A DNA stretch of 48,326 nt from Pseudomonadota bacterium (GCA_018240985.1 JAFEER010000042.1:1-48326), one strand, 5' to 3'. Numbered from the stretch's first letter, positions 25,634-36,119 are shown. Notes: generated by a model from the sequence alone, not told the origin. A program made the numbers and translations.

Positions 25634-26359
25634 ATGAAGCGGGATGATGCAGTGAGTTTGGAGGCCGCCATGGAGGGTGGGCCGGAGTGGGGCGATGCGT
25701 ATGAGGCGCTGGCGGGTGCGCGCCATTCGGTGCGCGCCTTCACCAAACAGCCGGTGCCGCAGGACTTGCTTGAGCGGCTGCTGCGCCAGGCGCGTCTGGC
25801 ACCCAGCGGCGCCAATCTGCAGCCGGGGCGCTTCTGGGCCGTGGAAGGCGCGGCACGCGAGCGCCTCGTCGCCGCGCTGTGCCAGGCCTGGCAACAGCAA
25901 ATTCCCGAGGCCGAGGACTACGACTACTTTCCGCGCCCCATGCCGCTGGCCTTGCGCAAGCGCCAGGTGGCTGCCGCCCAGGCCTTGTATGAGGCGCTGG
26001 GGGTGGCGCGTGGCGATGCGCAGGGACGCGCGCTGCAGTTCGAGCGCAACTTCCGTTTCTTCGACGCCCCGGTGGCCCTGGTGGTGACGATTGAGCGCGA
26101 CTTTGGCGCCGGCGGCTTCATGGATCTGGGCATGTGCCTGCACGGCCTGATGCTGGCGGCCCAGGCGCAGGGCCTGGCCAGCTGCGCCATCGGCGCGCTG
26201 GCCAGCTACCCGCACATCGTGCGCGCGGCCCTGGGGCTGCCCGAGACCGAGCAGGTGGTGTGCGGCATGGCCCTGGGCTGGGAAGACCGTGAGGCCCCGG
26301 TGAACCGCACGCGCACGGTGCGCGAGCCGCTGGAGCGTTACTTCAGCGTGCTGCGCTGA
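25634..26359 (+). CDS. Nitroreductase-family flavoprotein
   Basis: The 241-residue NfsA/FRP-like nitroreductase-fold protein has the FMN-binding N-terminal pattern ARHSVRAFTKQPVPQ and APSGANLQPGRFWAV. The C-terminal region is LASCAIGALASYP, with GLPETEQVVCGMALGW. These enzymes use FMN and NAD(P)H; the substrate is unknown. ATG 25634 follows AAGGGG at 7 bp; an in-frame GTG at 25610 lies inside the repeat tract and is rejected. Confidence 0.88.
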   Translation: MKRDDAVSLEAAMEGGPEWGDAYEALAGARHSVRAFTKQPVPQDLLERLLRQARLAPSGANLQPGRFWAVEGAARERLVAALCQAWQQQIPEAEDYDYFPRPMPLALRKRQVAAAQALYEALGVARGDAQGRALQFERNFRFFDAPVALVVTIERDFGAGGFMDLGMCLHGLMLAAQAQGLASCAIGALASYPHIVRAALGLPETEQVVCGMALGWEDREAPVNRTRTVREPLERYFSVLR

Positions 26360-26388
26360 TCGGCTGTGCATCAATCAGGGATGTTTTT

Positions 26389-26539
26389 CCTGATTGGCGA
26401 CATATTTCAGATCAACCCGCGGGCCCTCACCCCCACCCTCTCCCAGAGGGAGAGGGAGAAATACCGGCGCAACCGATCGCCCTCGCCCCTTTGGGGAGAG
26501 GGAGGGGTGAGGGGCTTCTGCGGTATGTGCATAGTCAGG
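26389..26539. repeat. MITE-like element, class B core, with perfect 8-bp target duplication (151 bp)
   Basis: Left end CCTGATTGGCGACATATTTC (20 bases shown) and the inverted right end are 23-bp terminal repeats. The flanks are identical octamers ATGTTTTT at 26381-26388 and 26540-26547. The core carries CCCTCTCCCAGAGGGAGAGG and a second inverted palindrome around CCCTTTGGGG. It is almost the same sequence as the copy inside xseA. Confidence 0.9.
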
Positions 26540-26619
26540 ATGTTTTTATATCTAAACGTTTATCAGGTAAGCGCGATTAGCTAGCTTTTTTAGAGTGCCA
26601 ATGGACAAGGCGGGTTTGG

Positions 26620-26785
26620 CTAGTGTTGCGTCAGCGGTCAGATGTCGAAGGCTGCGCGTCGCCATCGGATCGCAGCGCAAGGCGCATTGCGCAGCCAATA
26701 CCGAGCGTATTGGCAAGCGATGCAACGCAGCGATGCGATTCGAGGGCCAGCGCAGACCGACAGATGACCGCTGACGCAACACTAG
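26620..26785. repeat. Second, unrelated MITE-like element with perfect 21-bp inverted repeats
   Basis: The ends CTAGTGTTGCGTCAGCGGTC(A) and its exact reverse complement bound 166 bp with no gene. An inner inverted repeat, GCCAATAC...GTATTGGC, is also present. The CTAG at each end fits insertion of an IS630/Tc1-type element into a CTAG site with TA duplication; that is an inference from the ends. Together with the 26389 element it fills most of the 453-bp gap before hrpA. Confidence 0.8.
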
Positions 26786-26812
26786 GGCTTGTCCCGGATA
26801 ATTCCCGCCCCT

Positions 26813-29800
26813 ATGCCTTTGCCGTTTCAGCTCACCTTTCCCGAATCCCTTCCCGTCAGCGCCCGCCGCGATGAAATCATGACCGCGATGGGCAAGCACC
26901 AAGTCATCATCGTCTGCGGCGAAACCGGCTCGGGCAAGACCACGCAGCTGCCAAAAATAGCGCTGGCCCTGGGGCGCGGCAAATGCAATGCGAAAGAAGG
27001 GGAGCGCGGCCGGCTGATCGGCCACACCCAGCCGCGGCGCATTGCAGCGAGCAGCGTCGCCAAGCGCATTGCCGAGGAACTGAAGACGCCGCCCGGCGAG
27101 GTGGTGGGCTACAAGGTGCGCTTTGCCGACACGCTGCAAAAGGGGGCATCCGTCAAGCTGATGACCGACGGCATCCTGCTGGCCGAGACGCAGACCGACC
27201 CGCTGCTCAAGGCCTACGACACGCTGATCATCGACGAGGCGCACGAGCGCAGCCTGAACATCGACTTTCTGCTCGGCTACCTGCGCCAGATCCTGCCGCA
27301 GCGGCCCGATTTGAAGCTGGTGGTGACCTCGGCGACGATTGACGCCGAGCGCTTTGCCAAGCATTTTGCCGATGCCAAGGGCAGGGATGCGCCGGTCATC
27401 ATGGTGTCGGGGCGCACCTACCCGGTGGAGATGCGCTGGCGACCGTTCGAGGAGAAGAAGGACTTCGACCTCAACGATGCGATTGCCGATGGCGTGGATG
27501 AATTGTGGCAGGGCGCCGGACATGGAGGCCCCTCCGGTAGCGGCGGCGACATCCTGATCTTTCTGCCCGGCGAGCGCGAGATCCGCGAGGCCGCGGATCA
27601 CCTGCGCAAGCACCTGCAGCATTCGCCCGTGCTGCGCAGCGCCGAGGTGCTGCCGCTGTTCTCGCGTCTGTCGCAGGCCGAGCAGGACAGGATTTTTGAC
27701 GCCCACAGCCAGCGCCGCATCGTGCTGGCGACCAACGTGGCCGAGACATCGCTCACCGTGCCTGGTATCAAATACGTCATTGACGCAGGCACGGCGCGCG
27801 TCAAACGCTATTCTTTCAGAAGCAAGGTAGAGCAGCTGCTGGTCGAGCCCATCAGCCAGGCCGCCGCCAACCAGCGCGCCGGCCGCTGCGGGCGCGTGGC
27901 CAACGGCATCTGCATCCGGCTGTACGACGAGGCGGGCTTCAACCAGCGCGACCGCTTTACCGACCCGGAAATTCTGCGGTCATCACTGGCTGGCGTCATC
28001 CTGCGCATGAAGTCGCTGGGGCTGGGCGATGTGGTCAACTTTCCCTTTCTCGAAGCGCCCTCGGGACGCGCGATTGCGGACGGCTACCAGCTGTTGCAGG
28101 AGCTGGGAGCGGTGGATGAGCGCGGCGCTCTGCTGCCCATGGGGCGCGAGCTTGCCAGGCTGCCGCTGGATCCGCGCGTGGGGCGCATGATTCTGGAGGC
28201 GCGCACGCGCGGGGCGCTGGCCGAGGTGTTGGTGATCGCCTCGGCCCTGTCGGTGCAGGACGTGCGCGACCGGCCGCTGGAGGCGCAGGCCCAGGCCGAC
28301 CAGGCGCACGCCAAGTTTGACGACGAAAAAAGCGAGTTCAGCGGCTATGTGCGGCTGTGGCACTGGCTGCACGATGCGCGTGGCGGCAAGGTGGTGGCCA
28401 GTAGCCGCAGGGAGATGGCGGCGCCTGCGGGGGTGTCTGCGCGGGCGCAGGCGTTTTTGCCGGTGGCCAAGCGTGCGTTGGGCGGTGGGCAGCCCCCATC
28501 CCAACCTTCCCCCAAAGGGGGAAGGAGCGAATTACCCCCTCCCCCTCTGGGGGAGGGCAGGGGTGGGGGTCAGCGGAGGGCGGTAAGCCCCCATCCCAGC
28601 CTTCCCCCAGCGGGGGAAGGAGCGGATACCCATAAGTTGAGCAACCGGCAATGGGAACAGCTCCTGCGCCAGAACTACCTCAACATCCGCCGCGTACGCG
28701 AGTGGCGCGACATCCACTCGCAGCTACTCACCGTGGTGCGCGAACACCAATGGCCGCTCAACCCGCAGCCGGCAGGCTATGAGGCCGTCCACCTGTCCAT
28801 GCTCTCGGGCCTGCTGGGCAACATCGGCTTCAAGGGCGAGGAAAGCGAGGCCTACCTCGGCGCGCATGGCATCAAGTTCCACCCGCACCCGGGTGCGCAC
28901 CTGAGCAAAAAACCGGGGCGCTGGATCGTCGCCGCCGAGCAGGTGGAGACGTCCCGCCTCTATGGCCGCGGCATTGCCGCCATCGAGCCGCAATGGCTGG
29001 AGGAGGTGGGCGCGCATCTGCTCAGAAAACAGCTGCTCGACCCGCATTGGAGCAAGAAGCAGGCCGATGTGGTGGCCTACGAGCGCGCCACGCTCTACGG
29101 CCTGGTGGTCTACAACCAGCGCGGCGTGAGCTATGGCCGTGTTGATCCGGTGGAGGCGCGCCAGCTGTTCATTCGCCGCGCCCTGGTCGAAGGCGAGTGG
29201 GAGACGCATTGGCCCTTCCTGGCCGCCAACCACAAGACGGTGCGCAAGGTGGAAGACCTGGAGCACAAGAGCCGGCGCCAGGACGTGCTGGTGGATGACG
29301 AGCTGATCTACGCCTTCTACGACCAGGCGATTCCCGAGGGTATCTACAGCGGTGCGACGTTTGACAAATGGTTCCGAACCGAATCCAAGGCCGAGCCGAA
29401 CCTGCTGCGCCTGTCGAAAGACGAGCTGATGCGCCACGAGGCGGCGGGCATCACCAGCGACAAATTCCCCAAGACGGTGAAGCTGGGCGGTGTGGATTGC
29501 AGCGCGAGCTACCTGCACAGCCCGGGCGACGCGCGCGACGGCCTCACCGTGACGGTGCCGCTCTTTGTGCTGAACCAGGTGAGCGAGGAGCGAGCCGAAT
29601 GGCTGGTGCCGGGGATGCTCAAGGAGAAGATCCAGGCGCTCTTGAAAAGCCTGCCGCAGCGCCCCAGAAGCCGCTTTGTCCCTCTGCCCGAGCACGCCGA
29701 GCGCCTGGCACAGCTGTTTCTGCAGGAAGTGCGCTGGAAACGCGGCGGCTTGTTGGACCTGCTTTTGAAGCAGGCGCGCGACGAAACCTCGCTGGACATC

Positions 29801-30970
29801 AAGCGTGCGGATTTCAAGCTCGACATGCTCAGCGCCCACCTGTTCATGAACCTGCGCGTGACCGACGAGCATGGCCGCCAACTGGGCCAAGGCCGCAACC
29901 TGGCGGCGCTGAAGGCCGAATGGGGCAGCAAGGCGCGCGGGGCGTTCCAGGCGCTGGCGGAGTTGAAGCTTTCTTCCCACGCCTCGGGGACGGGCGCCTC
30001 TTTACCCTCTCCCTCTGGGAGAGGGGAGGGTGAGGGCAAGGCCAGCGCAACGCCCGCTACCAGCCGCCCTCACCCCAGCCCTCTCCCAGAGGGAGAGGGA
30101 GAAAATCGGGGAGTGAAGGCCGGCGAGCACTACACCAGCTGGAGCTTTGGCCAACTCCCCGAACTGATGGAGCTGAAAAAAGGCCAGCACCAGCTGATCG
30201 GCTTTCCCGCCCTCATCGACCAGGGCGATGCCGTGACCATCGAAGTCTTTGACGAGCCCGAGGTGGCAGCCGCCAAGCACCGCCTGGGCCTGCGCCGCCT
30301 GTGTGCGCTGCAGATCAAGGACGCGCTGAAATACCTGGAAAAGAACATTCCTGACCTGCAAAAAATGGCCGTGGCCTATATACCATTGGGCACGCAGGAG
30401 GAGTTGCGCGCGCAAATCATCGACGTCGCCATGGAGCGCGCCTTTCTGCAGGAGCCGCTGCCGCAGGACGAGGCGCAGTTCAAGCAGCGCGTGCAGGACG
30501 GCCGGGGGCGGCTGACATTGATTGCGAACGAGGTGGCGCGTCTGGCCGGCGTGATCCTCACCGAATACGCCGCCGCGCAGCGCAAGATAAAAGATACTAA
30601 AAATGCGCTGGAAGCCACGCAGGATGCGGGCAAGCAGCTACAAAATCTGATGCCAAAGGACTTCATCGCCCAGGCACCCTGGGCGCAGCTGCAGCACTTT
30701 GCGCGCTACTTAAAGGCCATCACCGTGCGCCTGGACAAAGTCCGCGCCGACCCGGCCCGCGACGCGGCTAAATGCAAGGAACTGCAGCCGCTGGAACAGC
30801 GCTACTGGCGCCTGGTGACAGAACGCAAGGGCCAGCAGGACGCGCGCATGCAGGAATACCGCTGGATGCTGCAGGAGCTGCGCGTGAGCTTCTTCGCCCA
30901 GGAGCTGCGCACGCCGTACCCGGTGAGCAGCAAGCGCCTGGACAAGGTCTGGGCGCAGCTGCAGCAGTGA
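26813..30970 (+). CDS. hrpA: ATP-dependent RNA helicase HrpA with repeat-derived inserts
   Basis: This 1385-residue DEAH-box helicase has Walker A GETGSGKT at 36, DEAH at 141 (IIDEAHERSLNID), motif III SAT, and motif VI QRAGRCGRVA. OB-fold and DUF3418 HrpA C-terminal domains follow. HrpA acts on ribosomes and mRNA; E. coli HrpA is about 1300 residues. Two low-complexity Pro/Gly/Glu-rich inserts, about 559-606 and 1058-1102, are encoded by REP-like palindromes and explain much of the extra length. ATG 26813 is used; a TTG eight codons earlier is possible. A MITE ends 27 bp before the start, so the native promoter is probably displaced. Confidence 0.92.
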   Translation: MPLPFQLTFPESLPVSARRDEIMTAMGKHQVIIVCGETGSGKTTQLPKIALALGRGKCNAKEGERGRLIGHTQPRRIAASSVAKRIAEELKTPPGEVVGYKVRFADTLQKGASVKLMTDGILLAETQTDPLLKAYDTLIIDEAHERSLNIDFLLGYLRQILPQRPDLKLVVTSATIDAERFAKHFADAKGRDAPVIMVSGRTYPVEMRWRPFEEKKDFDLNDAIADGVDELWQGAGHGGPSGSGGDILIFLPGEREIREAADHLRKHLQHSPVLRSAEVLPLFSRLSQAEQDRIFDAHSQRRIVLATNVAETSLTVPGIKYVIDAGTARVKRYSFRSKVEQLLVEPISQAAANQRAGRCGRVANGICIRLYDEAGFNQRDRFTDPEILRSSLAGVILRMKSLGLGDVVNFPFLEAPSGRAIADGYQLLQELGAVDERGALLPMGRELARLPLDPRVGRMILEARTRGALAEVLVIASALSVQDVRDRPLEAQAQADQAHAKFDDEKSEFSGYVRLWHWLHDARGGKVVASSRREMAAPAGVSARAQAFLPVAKRALGGGQPPSQPSPKGGRSELPPPPLGEGRGGGQRRAVSPHPSLPPAGEGADTHKLSNRQWEQLLRQNYLNIRRVREWRDIHSQLLTVVREHQWPLNPQPAGYEAVHLSMLSGLLGNIGFKGEESEAYLGAHGIKFHPHPGAHLSKKPGRWIVAAEQVETSRLYGRGIAAIEPQWLEEVGAHLLRKQLLDPHWSKKQADVVAYERATLYGLVVYNQRGVSYGRVDPVEARQLFIRRALVEGEWETHWPFLAANHKTVRKVEDLEHKSRRQDVLVDDELIYAFYDQAIPEGIYSGATFDKWFRTESKAEPNLLRLSKDELMRHEAAGITSDKFPKTVKLGGVDCSASYLHSPGDARDGLTVTVPLFVLNQVSEERAEWLVPGMLKEKIQALLKSLPQRPRSRFVPLPEHAERLAQLFLQEVRWKRGGLLDLLLKQARDETSLDIKRADFKLDMLSAHLFMNLRVTDEHGRQLGQGRNLAALKAEWGSKARGAFQALAELKLSSHASGTGASLPSPSGRGEGEGKASATPATSRPHPSPLPEGEGENRGVKAGEHYTSWSFGQLPELMELKKGQHQLIGFPALIDQGDAVTIEVFDEPEVAAAKHRLGLRRLCALQIKDALKYLEKNIPDLQKMAVAYIPLGTQEELRAQIIDVAMERAFLQEPLPQDEAQFKQRVQDGRGRLTLIANEVARLAGVILTEYAAAQRKIKDTKNALEATQDAGKQLQNLMPKDFIAQAPWAQLQHFARYLKAITVRLDKVRADPARDAAKCKELQPLEQRYWRLVTERKGQQDARMQEYRWMLQELRVSFFAQELRTPYPVSSKRLDKVWAQLQQ
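28487..28630. repeat. REP-like palindromes inside hrpA (class A related)
   Basis: CCTTCCCCCAAAGGGGGAAGG, CCCTCCCCCTCTGGGGGAGGG and a second CTTCCCCC-GGGGGAAG unit are packed in about 140 bp within hrpA. They match the reverse strand of the class A core at 7781. No 23-bp terminal repeat is present. The translation is Pro/Gly-rich and the frame stays open. Confidence 0.8.
29997..30115. repeat. REP-like palindromes inside hrpA (class B related)
   Basis: CCCTCTCCCTCTGGGAGAGG and CCCTCTCCCAGAGGGAGAGG lie in inverted orientation about 50 bp apart inside hrpA, encoding SLPSPSGRGEGEG and PSPLPEGEGE. The core matches class B elements but lacks their terminal repeats. Confidence 0.8.
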
Positions 30971-30991
30971 GCGGCATGGAGCTCAAGCATG

Positions 30992-31141
30992 CCTGATTAG
31001 GGACATATCTCAGAGAGTGCGCTACCTTAATCATCCCGTCATTCCGGCGAAGGCCGGAATCCAGACGTCGCGCACTGGTCACATCGGTAGATTCCGGCTT
31101 TCGCCGGAATGACGGCGATCTGAGAAATTTGCCTAATCAGG
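30992..31141. repeat. MITE-like element, class C core, with perfect 8-bp target duplication (150 bp)
   Basis: The 23-bp ends (left starts CCTGATTAGGGACATATC) are inverted repeats. The flanking octamers CAAGCATG at 30984-30991 and 31142-31149 are identical. The core is a different hairpin: CGTCATTCCGGCGAAGGCC and its inverted copy with one mismatch. It lies 21 bp after hrpA. Confidence 0.9.
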
Positions 31142-31160
31142 CAAGCATGCGTCGCGTCAT

Positions 31161-31499
31161 TCAGACCGGTTTGCTCTGCTGCTCCACCAGGCGATCGAGT
31201 TCCGCGCAGACGTCGGCCATGCGGCCGGCCAGTGCCAGCCGGTCGGTGTCCTGCTGGGGTTGGCACAGCACGCGCAGCGGCCGCGCGCTGCGGTTGCGCA
31301 CGCTGCTCAGCACGCGGCTGCCGTGGCGGCAGGCGGTGGGCGGCGCTGCAAGCTCCACTGTGGGGTGCAGCAGCACGACCCCATTGCCGATGTGTGAGCG
31401 TCGTAGGCCGGCTATCCAGTGGCCGATACCGTGCAGCGGTTGGCCGAGTGTGTTGAACAAGGGTGCGCGGGCGCGCAGGGGCAATCCCATGGTGACCAT
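31161..31499 (-). CDS. Small protein of unknown function downstream of lexA
   Basis: I do not recognise this 112-residue protein. It is basic, with an N-terminal amphipathic stretch (MVTMGLPLRARAPLF), a middle segment VVLLHPTVELAAPP, a basic RNRSARPLRVLCQPQ stretch and a C-terminal helix ADVCAELDRLVEQQ. AGGAG stands 6 bp before ATG 31499, which supports it as a real gene. It lies 127 bp after the lexA stop in the same direction and could be transcribed with lexA. No SOS box is visible directly in front of it. Confidence 0.6.
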   Translation of the reverse strand: MVTMGLPLRARAPLFNTLGQPLHGIGHWIAGLRRSHIGNGVVLLHPTVELAAPPTACRHGSRVLSSVRNRSARPLRVLCQPQQDTDRLALAGRMADVCAELDRLVEQQSKPV

Positions 31500-31626
31500 G
31501 TGTGACTCCTGAAGAAGAGGAATGAACCGGCAGGATTGCCAAAAAGCGCTGCTGCCACAGGGTTGGTACACCAGGGCAGAGCCCGATGCGCCAAACGCCC
31601 GCCACCTGCGGCGGCGCCGGCCATGC

Positions 31627-32301
31627 CTACATCAGCATGGTGTTGCGGATCAGGCCTACGGCGAGGCCTTCAATCTCGAACGGCTCACCCGGTGTCACGT
31701 GGATGACGGGGTAGTCGGGGTTCTCGGGCAGCAGCTCGATGGCGCGGCCGGTGCGCTTGAGGCGCTTGACCGTGACCTCATCGCCAAGCCGCGCCACGAT
31801 GATCTGGCCGCTGCGCGCCTCGCGCGTGACCTGCACGGCGAGCAGGTCGCCGTCCATGATGCCGGCATCGCGCATGGACATGCCGCGCACCTTGAGCAGG
31901 TAGTCGGGCTTGTGCGCAAACAGGTTGCCTTCGACCGTATAGGTCTGATCCACATGCTCCTGCGCGAGAATGGGCGAGCCTGCGGCAACGCGGCCGATGA
32001 GCGGCAGCGTGAGCTGCGACAGGCCCGGAATCGGCAGGCTGAATTGCGTGCCACGCACGGCGTTGATGTGGCGCACGGTTTCGCCGCACAGGCGGATGCC
32101 GCGCGAGGTGCCGCTGACGAGCTCGATGACGCCCTTGCGTGCCAGGGCCTGCAGGTGCTCTTCGGCCGCGTTGGCGGACTTGTAGCCCAGCTCGGCGGCG
32201 ATTTCGGCACGCGTGGGGGGCGCGCCGGTGCGCGCGATGGCGGTCTGGATCAAGTCCAGAATCTGCTGCTGGCGAGCGGTGAGCTTGGGACTGTCGAGCA
32301 T
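31627..32301 (-). CDS. lexA: LexA, SOS-response repressor
   Basis: This 224-residue LexA has a winged helix-turn-helix N-terminus ([16 protein letters not shown], then [20 protein letters not shown]). The self-cleavage site is Ala107-Gly108 in GRVAAGSP, and the catalytic dyad is Ser142 (RGMSMRDAG) and Lys179 (EVTVKRLKR). RecA-stimulated cleavage lifts repression of DNA-damage genes. The N-terminal part is about 20 residues longer than in E. coli, as in other betaproteobacteria. It is preceded by two SOS boxes. Confidence 0.97.
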   Translation of the reverse strand: MLDSPKLTARQQQILDLIQTAIARTGAPPTRAEIAAELGYKSANAAEEHLQALARKGVIELVSGTSRGIRLCGETVRHINAVRGTQFSLPIPGLSQLTLPLIGRVAAGSPILAQEHVDQTYTVEGNLFAHKPDYLLKVRGMSMRDAGIMDGDLLAVQVTREARSGQIIVARLGDEVTVKRLKRTGRAIELLPENPDYPVIHVTPGEPFEIEGLAVGLIRNTMLM

Positions 32302-32329
32302 GGCGGTGATCCGGTACGGGTTGAAACGA

Positions 32330-32364
32330 CTGTTTTTTAATCCAGTACCTGTATCTTTAAACAG
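32330..32364. promoter_or_regulatory. Tandem LexA boxes between lexA and the asparaginase gene
   Basis: CTGT-N8-ACAG at 32349-32364 is a perfect SOS box. CTGT-N8-CCAG at 32330-32345 is a second with one mismatch, centred 19 bp away. They lie 28 bp upstream of lexA and 11 bp upstream of the divergent asparaginase start, so bound LexA could affect both genes. Confidence 0.85.
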
Positions 32365-32375
32365 TTTTCAAAAAG

Positions 32376-33338
32376 ATGCAAGCAAAGATGGAAAGAAAAA
32401 TCGTGGTGCTGGGCACCGGGGGCACGATTGCCGGTGCGTCCAGCGTCGCCGGGGCCAATGTGGGCTATACCGCCGGGCAGATAGGCGTTGATGCGCTGCT
32501 GGCCGCCATTCCTGGCTTGCGGCAGGCGGCGGGCGGCGCATTGGCGGCCGAGCAGCTGGCCCAGATTGACAGCAAGGACATGGGTTTCGAGGTCTGGACG
32601 CGGCTGGCGCAGCGCTGCGCCTCGCATCTGGCCGATGCGTCGGTGGCCGGCATCGTCATCACGCATGGCACGGACACGCTGGAGGAGACGGCCTGGCTGC
32701 TGCATCAGCTGCTGGACGCGAGCAAGCCCGTGGTGCTGACCTGTGCCATGCGCCCGGCCACCGCCCTGGCGCCCGATGGGCCGCAGAACCTGCTCGACGC
32801 CGTGACGCTGGCGGCAGAGCGCGCGGCGCGTGGGGTGCTGATGGTGAGCGCCGGCGTGGTGCATGGCGCGCGCGAGGTGAGCAAGGTGCACCCGCTGCGC
32901 CTGGATGCGTTCGCGTCCGGCGACGGCGGCCCCCTGGGCTGGGTCGAGGCGGGTCGGGTGCGCTGGGCGCATGGGTGCGCTCCCGTCTCGGCCACGCCGG
33001 CCTATGGCGTGCTGCTGCCTGCCTTGGGCGTAGTCCACTGGCCGCGCGTGGAGATCGTGCTCAGCCATGCCGGCACCGATGGTGCGCTGGTGGACTGGCT
33101 GGTTGAGAAAGGGGTGGATGGCATTGTCGTGGCCGCCTCCGGCAACGGCACCCTGCACCAGGCGCTGGAGGCGGCCCTGGCGCGTGCCGTGGACGCGGGC
33201 GTTGCGGTGCGCGTGGCCTCGCGCTGCCCCGAGGGGCGCATGCTCGATTTGCACGACATGCCGTGGCAGAGCGCCAAGGGCTTAAGCCCGGTGAAGGCGC
33301 GGATCAGCCTGATGCTGGAATTGATGCAGGCGCCATAA
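32376..33338 (+). CDS. L-asparaginase
   Basis: This 320-residue asparaginase has the two Thr motifs of the family, VVLGTGGTIAGASS near the start and ITHGTDTLEETAWLLHQ at about 90, plus CAMRPATALAPDG and VVAASGNGTLHQ. It hydrolyses asparagine to aspartate and ammonia. There is no signal peptide, so it is probably cytoplasmic. ATG 32376 is used; ATG 32388 is equally good. It is divergent from lexA and close to its SOS boxes. Confidence 0.93.
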   Translation: MQAKMERKIVVLGTGGTIAGASSVAGANVGYTAGQIGVDALLAAIPGLRQAAGGALAAEQLAQIDSKDMGFEVWTRLAQRCASHLADASVAGIVITHGTDTLEETAWLLHQLLDASKPVVLTCAMRPATALAPDGPQNLLDAVTLAAERAARGVLMVSAGVVHGAREVSKVHPLRLDAFASGDGGPLGWVEAGRVRWAHGCAPVSATPAYGVLLPALGVVHWPRVEIVLSHAGTDGALVDWLVEKGVDGIVVAASGNGTLHQALEAALARAVDAGVAVRVASRCPEGRMLDLHDMPWQSAKGLSPVKARISLMLELMQAP

Positions 33339-33343
33339 AGCAA

Positions 33344-33370
33344 AACGCCCCGCATGGCGGGGCGTTGCTG
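33344..33370 (-). terminator. Terminator between asparaginase and adk
   Basis: AACGCCCCGC-ATG-GCGGGGCGTT is a perfect 10-bp stem. Read on the minus strand it is followed by TTTTGCTTT, so it mainly terminates adk; on the plus strand there is no T run, but the hairpin may still help end the asparaginase transcript. Confidence 0.8.
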
Positions 33371-33384
33371 TGCCTGAACTTGGA

Positions 33385-35108
<1,724 letters not shown>

Positions 35109-35128
<20 letters not shown>

Positions 35129-36119
35129 GGTGGGGCGATGATAGCGAGGCCAGGCGCAGATCCAGCGCATCGAAGAAGGTCGGCGCTATGGCCAGCCGCA
35201 GCGGCACGGCCAGCGCATCCGGGTGCCGGGGCCACAGCTTGACGGCGTCCTTTTCGGTGCAAACAAGGCTTGACCGCTTATCCGACGGGCGCTGCCAGCT
35301 AGAAAAATCATAGTGATCCGGCAGTGCCTCTTCACTCGTCAAGGTGAGGCCCTGGGCGCGCAGCATGGCAAAGAAGTCTTGCGGCCGGGCAATCGCCGCC
35401 AGTGCGTGCAGCGGCTGGCCTTGCAAGTCCTGCAGCGGCACGCGACGGCCGGCGGCATCCACGGCATGCTCGGCCAGGGCGCGCGACAGCGCGAACTGCG
35501 GTGCCGGCCCGCCCGGCGCCGGGCCCGCGTGCAGCACCAGATCGACGCGGCGCGGCCAGGGCTCGCGCAAGGGACCGGCCGGCAGCAGCCAGCCGTTGCC
35601 CAGGCCTTCGTCGTTGAAGACGCAGATCTCCACGTCGCGCGCAAGCTGCAGGTGCTGCAGGCCGTCGTCGCAGACCAGGATGTCGATACCGGGGTGTGCT
35701 GCCAGCAAGGCCTGGCCGGCTTCTACACGCCGGCTGGCCACGAACACCGGCACGCCGGCGGCGCGGGCGATGAGCAGCGGCTCGTCGCCCACCTCCGCGG
35801 CGCTGCTGGCCGCCAGCACCTCGCGACAATCGTTGGTGCTGCGGCCATAGCCGCGCGAGATCACGCCCGGGTGCCAGCCGGCGGCCTGCAGGTGGCGCAG
35901 CACGGCCAGGGTCACGGGCGTCTTGCCGGCTCCGCCCACGATGACGTTGCCGACGACGATGACCGGCACGCCCAGGCGTTCAGTGCGCAGCCACCCCCAT
36001 GCATAGAGCCTGCGGCGCAAGGCCGTGAGCATGCGATAGGGCAGGGACAGCGGCCAGAGCAGCGTGGCGAGCAGCCCGCGGCGCTGCCAGGCCTGGCGTA
36101 GCCGCGTGGCGGCGCTCAT
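35109..36119 (-). CDS. lpxK: Tetraacyldisaccharide 4'-kinase
   Basis: The 336-residue protein has an N-terminal membrane-associated segment ([20 protein letters not shown]), the P-loop [13 protein letters not shown], the motif GVISRGYGR and the [15 protein letters not shown] region. It phosphorylates the lipid A disaccharide 1-phosphate at the inner membrane to give lipid IVA. It follows exbD by 5 bp. Confidence 0.96.

Noticed and set aside
26372-26396. CAATCAGG-N9-CCTGATTG hairpin as the nitroreductase terminator or as the end of another element
   Set aside because: No T run follows the stem, and beyond the last eight bases the left part does not match the 23-bp terminal repeat.
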